Shown: one piece after another, positions 60,569 through 64,000 of the stretch
Layout of the letters: every line of letters begins with the position of its first letter
Position numbering within the stretch: position 1 is the stretch's first letter
Assembly: GCA_947175425.1 (NCBI GenBank)
Contig: CAMWMR010000007.1
Coordinates: forward strand, 1-64,000
Reading direction: 5' to 3'
DNA length: 64,000 bases
Origin: an uncultured Porphyromonadaceae bacterium
Lineage (GTDB): Bacteria > Bacteroidota > Bacteroidia > Bacteroidales > Muribaculaceae
Translations under genes and position numbers: made by a program
The notes under the pieces: model-generated
Seen by the model: the letters and a program-made list of their open reading frames with translations, nothing else
Told to the model about the DNA's origin: nothing
Databases searched by the model: none

Positions 60569-60953
60569 ATTTTTCGGCTATAGCTTTGGCAATCTCGGCC
60601 ATGCGGGCAGGCTCCAAAGAGTGTTTTTTATGAAAATCTATATCGGCCTCGCTGTTTATGGGCACAAGATGGATGTGGGCGTGAGGAACTTCCATTCCCA
60701 GCACGGCGCTTGCCACACGTTTGCACGGCACGGCTTCGCCCAGAGCTTTTGCAACGCGTTTTGCAAAAAGCTGGAGGGAGAGATACTGCTCGTCGCTGAG
60801 GTCGAAGATATAGTCGGTTTCATGTTTGGGCACAACCAGAGTATGGCCGGGAGCCATGGGGTTGATGTCCAGAAAGGCGAAGTTGTTTTCGTCCTCGGCC
60901 ACACGGTAGCAGGGGATTTCGCCGGCGATGATTCGAGAGAAAATGGATGCCAT
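60555..60953 (-). CDS. HIT-family nucleotide hydrolase/transferase
   Basis: A 132-aa protein of the histidine-triad superfamily, likely a hydrolase of AMP-conjugates such as AMP-lysine (Hint-like). The HIT motif is HAHIHL (91-96), with the conserved N-terminal FSRIIAGEIP and LVVPKHE. It follows greA by 3 nt and overlaps the thioredoxin-fold lipoprotein gene by 14 nt. In Bacteroidales greA and a HIT gene are often neighbours. Substrate is not resolved. Confidence 0.92.
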   Translation of the reverse strand: MASIFSRIIAGEIPCYRVAEDENNFAFLDINPMAPGHTLVVPKHETDYIFDLSDEQYLSLQLFAKRVAKALGEAVPCKRVASAVLGMEVPHAHIHLVPINSEADIDFHKKHSLEPARMAEIAKAIAEKYENS

Positions 60954-60956
60954 GGC

Positions 60957-61427
60957 TCAGATTCCTATTTCAAGAATTTCAAAGCGCATAACACCGGCGG
61001 GAACGGTAATTTCCACGATTTCGCCCTTTTTGTGGCCTATAAGACCGTGGGCAATGGGGGTGCTGATACCGATTTTTTTCTCGCGCATGTTCGCTTCGGA
61101 GTCGGCCACGATTGTGTACTCCATTTCCATGCCGTTGTCCACATTGCGCATGCGAACGCGGTTAAGGAGCTGAATTTCGTCGGTTGTGAGCTTGCTTTCG
61201 TCAATAATACGGGCGTTGGCCACGAGATCCTTGAGCTGGGCAATTTTCATTTCCAGCAATCCCTGGGCTTCCTTGGCGGCATCGTACTCGGCGTTTTCCG
61301 AGAGGTCGCCTTTGTCGCGCGCTTCTGCAATGGCGCGGCTTATTTCGGGACGTTTTACGGATTCAAGGTAGGCTAATTCTTCCATTTTGCGGTCGTAGCC
61401 TTCTTTGGTCATATAGGTTATTGCCAT
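60957..61427 (-). CDS. greA: transcript elongation factor GreA
   Basis: Rescues stalled RNA polymerase by stimulating cleavage of back-tracked RNA. An N-terminal coiled coil (about residues 1-75) carries the acidic tip (RDKGDLSENAEYDAAKEAQ), and the C-terminal ~80 residues form the FKBP-like domain ending in MRFEILEI. 156 aa is normal. Its minus-strand promoter has TAACTTTG at 61541-61534, leaving a leader of about 100 nt. It leads the unit with the HIT protein and the redox-dead thioredoxin-fold gene. Confidence 0.96.
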   Translation of the reverse strand: MAITYMTKEGYDRKMEELAYLESVKRPEISRAIAEARDKGDLSENAEYDAAKEAQGLLEMKIAQLKDLVANARIIDESKLTTDEIQLLNRVRMRNVDNGMEMEYTIVADSEANMREKKIGISTPIAHGLIGHKKGEIVEITVPAGVMRFEILEIGI

Positions 61428-61590
61428 ATCTTTATTTTCGTTTTTGAGTTTTATTACAATAAAATAAAAGAAACCCCAATGCCGTCGGGCAATCGGGTCC
61501 TCCTTAAAAATTAGTTCTCATTATGTTTGTGTGCAAAGTTACGCACATTTTATTTTAATGTGTACGTCTTTGGCCTTAAAATTATTTAAA

Positions 61591-62076
61591 TTATTTTGAA
61601 GGCGCAACGAAAATGCTGTCCACACTCACTGTAACTTCAAAGGGACTGGCGTTTGCGGAGCGTTCAGGAACTGCCGACCGTACATAGTAGAAACTTTGCT
61701 GTATGTCCCACGAGGGCAGACTCACCTGGCGGGTCTCGCCTGCGGGAATGCTCACTTTTACAGTGCGGTGCTGCCGGTGCAGCTGGCGGCGCGATGTGTC
61801 GTAATAAGTGAGGGTAACAGCCATAGCCTCCACTTGATTTTTGGAGTTGTTGGTGGCGAAGAACGATTCGCGGCGCGAGCGCAAGGGTTTGTCGTAGCCG
61901 TTGATGTCCACAGTATGCGGTGCCGGCGATGCAATGGTGTCGAGATTTGCCGCGCCCTCGCTTGCCGCTTCTTTTTTTGCCTGCGGAGCTTTAAGCCCGG
62001 TACGGGTGGTTCGCTGTGCCCAAGCGCCGAGAATGGAGGCGCAGAATACAATGACGAGGAGACAGTTTTTGGTCAT
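61591..62076 (-). CDS. small secreted hypothetical protein
   Basis: A 161-aa protein with a signal peptide (cleavage near AWA at ~20) and no lipobox, so probably periplasmic. The rest has a mixed beta-sheet look, with GETRQVSLPSW and SPFEVTVSVDSIFV, and I do not recognise a family. It starts 4 nt inside the stop of the 177-aa gene (ATGA). Those two and the DUF3078 gene upstream form one unit. Confidence 0.65.
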   Translation of the reverse strand: MTKNCLLVIVFCASILGAWAQRTTRTGLKAPQAKKEAASEGAANLDTIASPAPHTVDINGYDKPLRSRRESFFATNNSKNQVEAMAVTLTYYDTSRRQLHRQHRTVKVSIPAGETRQVSLPSWDIQQSFYYVRSAVPERSANASPFEVTVSVDSIFVAPSK

Positions 62077-62606
62077 AATGCGGTGACGGGATTATAGGGT
62101 GAAGGAGAAAGACGAACGGCGCCGTCGAGATTGTCGGGACGAGTGTCGGTGCGATGAACCGATACGCGGAACAAATAGGGCAGCAGCCTGAACACGTTAA
62201 CACTCCAGCTCTTTTTATAAGGCTTCAGCAGCATGCGTCCTTCGGGGGTGAATTCGGCGGTGAAAGTGCTTCGCAAAGTGCCTGCAGCGCCTTTTTTGCC
62301 TTTATGCACGCGGTCGGCAAGGGCGAGGTCGTAGACGTTCGGCTGAACCGTACGTTTCAACTTGCCCACGCAAGTGCCGGGAGCGAGCGCAAAATCGGGG
62401 GAGTCCAGAATAATCACATCCATATTCCCCGATGCGTCGGGAGCATTCTGTAACCTTACGATTGCTCCTCCTGCGGTCATTTGCCACACGCTCATGTGCA
62501 GTTCCTGTTTTGCCGGGGAACTGCACATGAGCGTTGTCTGCAAGGGCTGTGCCGATGCACCTGTGGCAATAATGGCCGAAATGAGGAGGAGTACGGTTCG
62601 GTACAT
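62073..62606 (-). CDS. secreted hypothetical protein containing a perfect inverted repeat
   Basis: A 177-aa protein with a signal peptide (cleavage near GASA at 19) and no lipobox. The mature part looks like a small beta-rich domain (GGAIVRLQ, NMDVIILDSPDFALAPGTCVG); no family was recognised. It ends 4 nt inside the next start codon. A striking feature is a perfect 18-bp inverted repeat with an 11-nt spacer at 62488-62534 (codons ~25-40), described separately. Confidence 0.65.
   Translation of the reverse strand: MYRTVLLLISAIIATGASAQPLQTTLMCSSPAKQELHMSVWQMTAGGAIVRLQNAPDASGNMDVIILDSPDFALAPGTCVGKLKRTVQPNVYDLALADRVHKGKKGAAGTLRSTFTAEFTPEGRMLLKPYKKSWSVNVFRLLPYLFRVSVHRTDTRPDNLDGAVRLSPSPYNPVTAL
62488..62534. 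repeat. perfect 18-bp inverted repeat inside a coding sequence
   Basis: Bases 62488-62505 (ACGCTCATGTGCAGTTCC) are the exact reverse complement of 62517-62534, with an 11-nt spacer. On the minus-strand message this is a strong hairpin about 75 nt after the start codon. It is not a terminator by position, since the gene continues for 137 codons. Confidence 0.7.
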
Positions 62607-64000
62607 CAGATGCTGCTGAATTTATAGGCAAAGCCTATCGAAAGAATTTCCTTTACCTGAAGTTTCTTCCATTTCAGGTCGGCGCACTCGGGAGTATTTG
62701 TGTCGTAACGCACATGGACGTAGACCTGAGTGGAAAGGAAACGGTTGATATCGAACGACAGCTTGTTTTCCCAGTCGACCTGTGCCGATTCGTAGTTGGT
62801 GAATGCAAACACGCGGCTGCTGAACGAAATATTATAGCACATTTGCCAGAATAATTTAAGTTCGGCGCTGGAACCGAAGCTGTGCTTTATTATGCGTCCC
62901 GGCTCTATATCGTACAGTGTGGGGTCGATGCCTCGGTTGATACAGGTCTTGAGCGAGTAGGAAAGCGGGGCTATGGATGCATCGAAGGTAAAAGTCTTTT
63001 TGGTATTGGCATAGTTGTAGGTCATACCGATACCGGCGGTAAGTTCGCCGGGAGAGAGAAATGCCGAGCGCAGATTGTGCGAATTTGTCTCGAACGAGTT
63101 GAGAAGCTGTGTCTTGAACTGTGCCGTCAGCGAGTAGTACCAGCGTTTTGCAGCCTTTATACCGAATGTGCTGTTTACTTGAAAAAGGTCGTCCGATATA
63201 TTGTAATTGTGAATGGTATCTTCGGGAGCGCTGTTCATGCCGAGCTTGTACTGTGCCGTTGTTTCGAACAGCAGATTGGGATGAAACTCGGGATTGAGTT
63301 TCACGTTGTACAGTATGTTGGCAAGCATGTTGAGGTTGTTGTTGCCGCCCTGATACCAGTTAGGTGATACATATGCTTGCGAGAACTGCAGCAGTGCGTT
63401 GAAAGTGCGCAGCCAGTGTGTCTTTTTCACTTCCGAAGCGTGGAGTGTGGGAGCAATGTCGCGTGTACCTGTAGTTTCGTGAATTACAATGGTGTGTTCG
63501 GTGGGATCTACAACCGCATTGAAGTGCTTGGGTGCCTCGGGAAGAGTGTTTATGTTGTAGGGAACCAGTTCGGGCGAACCGAAAAACAGTGCGCGTTTAA
63601 GTTCGCGTATACGGCGTTTCATGGCTTCGCCTTCCTCGGCCCAGCGCAGCGATTCCACACCGCTGAGTTCGGCGTCAAAAGGTTGGTAGTCATCGCCGTA
63701 TTCAAATCCTGTATATACAGCCGGCATGAACAGATAGCGCGGAAGCGGCTGTGCGGCCATTAGCTGCTTGTAGTCGGAGGGATTTATGGAATCCATAAAG
63801 CTGTCCACATCCTCAAGTGCGCGGAACAAAGCCGCGGTATCGGTGAGAAGTGTGTGACGCTCGGGCTTTTGAAAAACAGGAGCTGTTTCGACTGCAATGG
63901 CTGCGGAGTCGCTCACATTTGCGGAGTGAAAGAACATGGCCTGTGCATTCGCCGACACAGGCAACAGTGAAATGAATGAGAATATTAAGCTGAATACAAG
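62606..64000 (-). CDS. DUF3078-family outer-membrane-type protein, partial at the right edge
   Basis: The open frame continues to the window edge without a stop or start, so the true start is outside; the first residues seen are a hydrophobic signal peptide (LVFSLIFSFISLLPVSANA). At least 452 aa of the C-terminus are visible. The pattern WLRTFNALLQFSQAYVSPNWYQGGNNNLNMLANI is the DUF3078 signature. Several aromatic beta-strand segments follow and the end is VKEILSIGFAYKFSSI, compatible with an outer-membrane barrel. DUF3078 proteins are found throughout Bacteroidetes, and function is unknown. Its stop shares one base with the 177-aa gene's start. Confidence 0.85.
   Translation of the reverse strand, partial: LVFSLIFSFISLLPVSANAQAMFFHSANVSDSAAIAVETAPVFQKPERHTLLTDTAALFRALEDVDSFMDSINPSDYKQLMAAQPLPRYLFMPAVYTGFEYGDDYQPFDAELSGVESLRWAEEGEAMKRRIRELKRALFFGSPELVPYNINTLPEAPKHFNAVVDPTEHTIVIHETTGTRDIAPTLHASEVKKTHWLRTFNALLQFSQAYVSPNWYQGGNNNLNMLANILYNVKLNPEFHPNLLFETTAQYKLGMNSAPEDTIHNYNISDDLFQVNSTFGIKAAKRWYYSLTAQFKTQLLNSFETNSHNLRSAFLSPGELTAGIGMTYNYANTKKTFTFDASIAPLSYSLKTCINRGIDPTLYDIEPGRIIKHSFGSSAELKLFWQMCYNISFSSRVFAFTNYESAQVDWENKLSFDINRFLSTQVYVHVRYDTNTPECADLKWKKLQVKEILSIGFAYKFSSI

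Overview
The window reads as chromosomal DNA of a gut-type Bacteroidales bacterium, with Muribaculaceae as my best guess. The evidence: Bacteroidetes promoters (TTTG, about 20 nt, TAnnTTTG) precede many genes; several lipoproteins carry an acidic stretch right after the lipobox Cys; type IX secretion proteins of the PorW/SprE and PorZ types are present; there is a TonB-dependent receptor, an S24/LexA-like regulator, a Rho factor with a large disordered insertion, and an inositol-lipid gene cluster. Gene density is high and most of the window is core genome. I see no tRNA, rRNA, CRISPR array, prophage or transposase gene.

Layout. 1-8.2 kb: an LpxA-type acyltransferase, an unrecognised Sel1-like protein, a beta-propeller lipoprotein, an S24 regulator overlapping rnhB, a His-rich CobW-type GTPase, an AraC regulator and a GT2 glycosyltransferase. 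8.3-15.9 kb, minus strand: an inositol-lipid locus. Myo-inositol-phosphate synthase has its own promoter. Upstream of it lies a tightly overlapping operon: ATP-grasp, PgpA-type phosphatase, GtrA-like protein, CDP-alcohol phosphotransferase, PAP2/Aur1-like transferase, lysophospholipid-type acyltransferase, a second atypical CDP-alcohol phosphotransferase and a HAD hydrolase. The expected route is glucose-6-phosphate to inositol-phosphate to PI-phosphate to PI to inositol-phosphoceramide. The ATP-grasp, second phosphotransferase, acyltransferase and HAD genes are the unexplained additions. 16-25.9 kb: DUF2007, tyrS, cdd, a TPR membrane protein, a MATE exporter, a TonB receptor, rho and an FtsE-like ATPase.

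26-30.1 kb is the only region that looks accessory: a 59-codon small ORF with a textbook promoter, two tandem paralogous LRR-type lipoproteins and a large AT-richer lipoprotein, all likely surface exposed. 30.1-45.7 kb: two thioredoxins, rel with a 7TM-HD phosphodiesterase gene (stringent response and probable c-di-AMP turnover), a PorW/SprE lipoprotein, a polyprenyl synthase with an Ig-like lipoprotein, an AGCS transporter divergent from recQ, and a MazG-like enzyme. 45.7-64 kb: deoC, a GYF/CD225 membrane protein, a DUF2752 protein, an acyltransferase-3 protein, panB, then a minus-strand run leuS-rdgB-porZ-hypothetical, nadA, a GH20 hexosaminidase, a redox-dead thioredoxin-fold lipoprotein, a HIT protein, greA, two small secreted proteins and a DUF3078 protein cut by the right edge.

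The items I would look at first are the extended inositol-lipid operon, the atypical phosphotransferase motif in it, the LRR lipoprotein cassette with its small ORF, the Rho disordered domain, and a perfect 18-bp inverted repeat inside a coding sequence near 62.5 kb.
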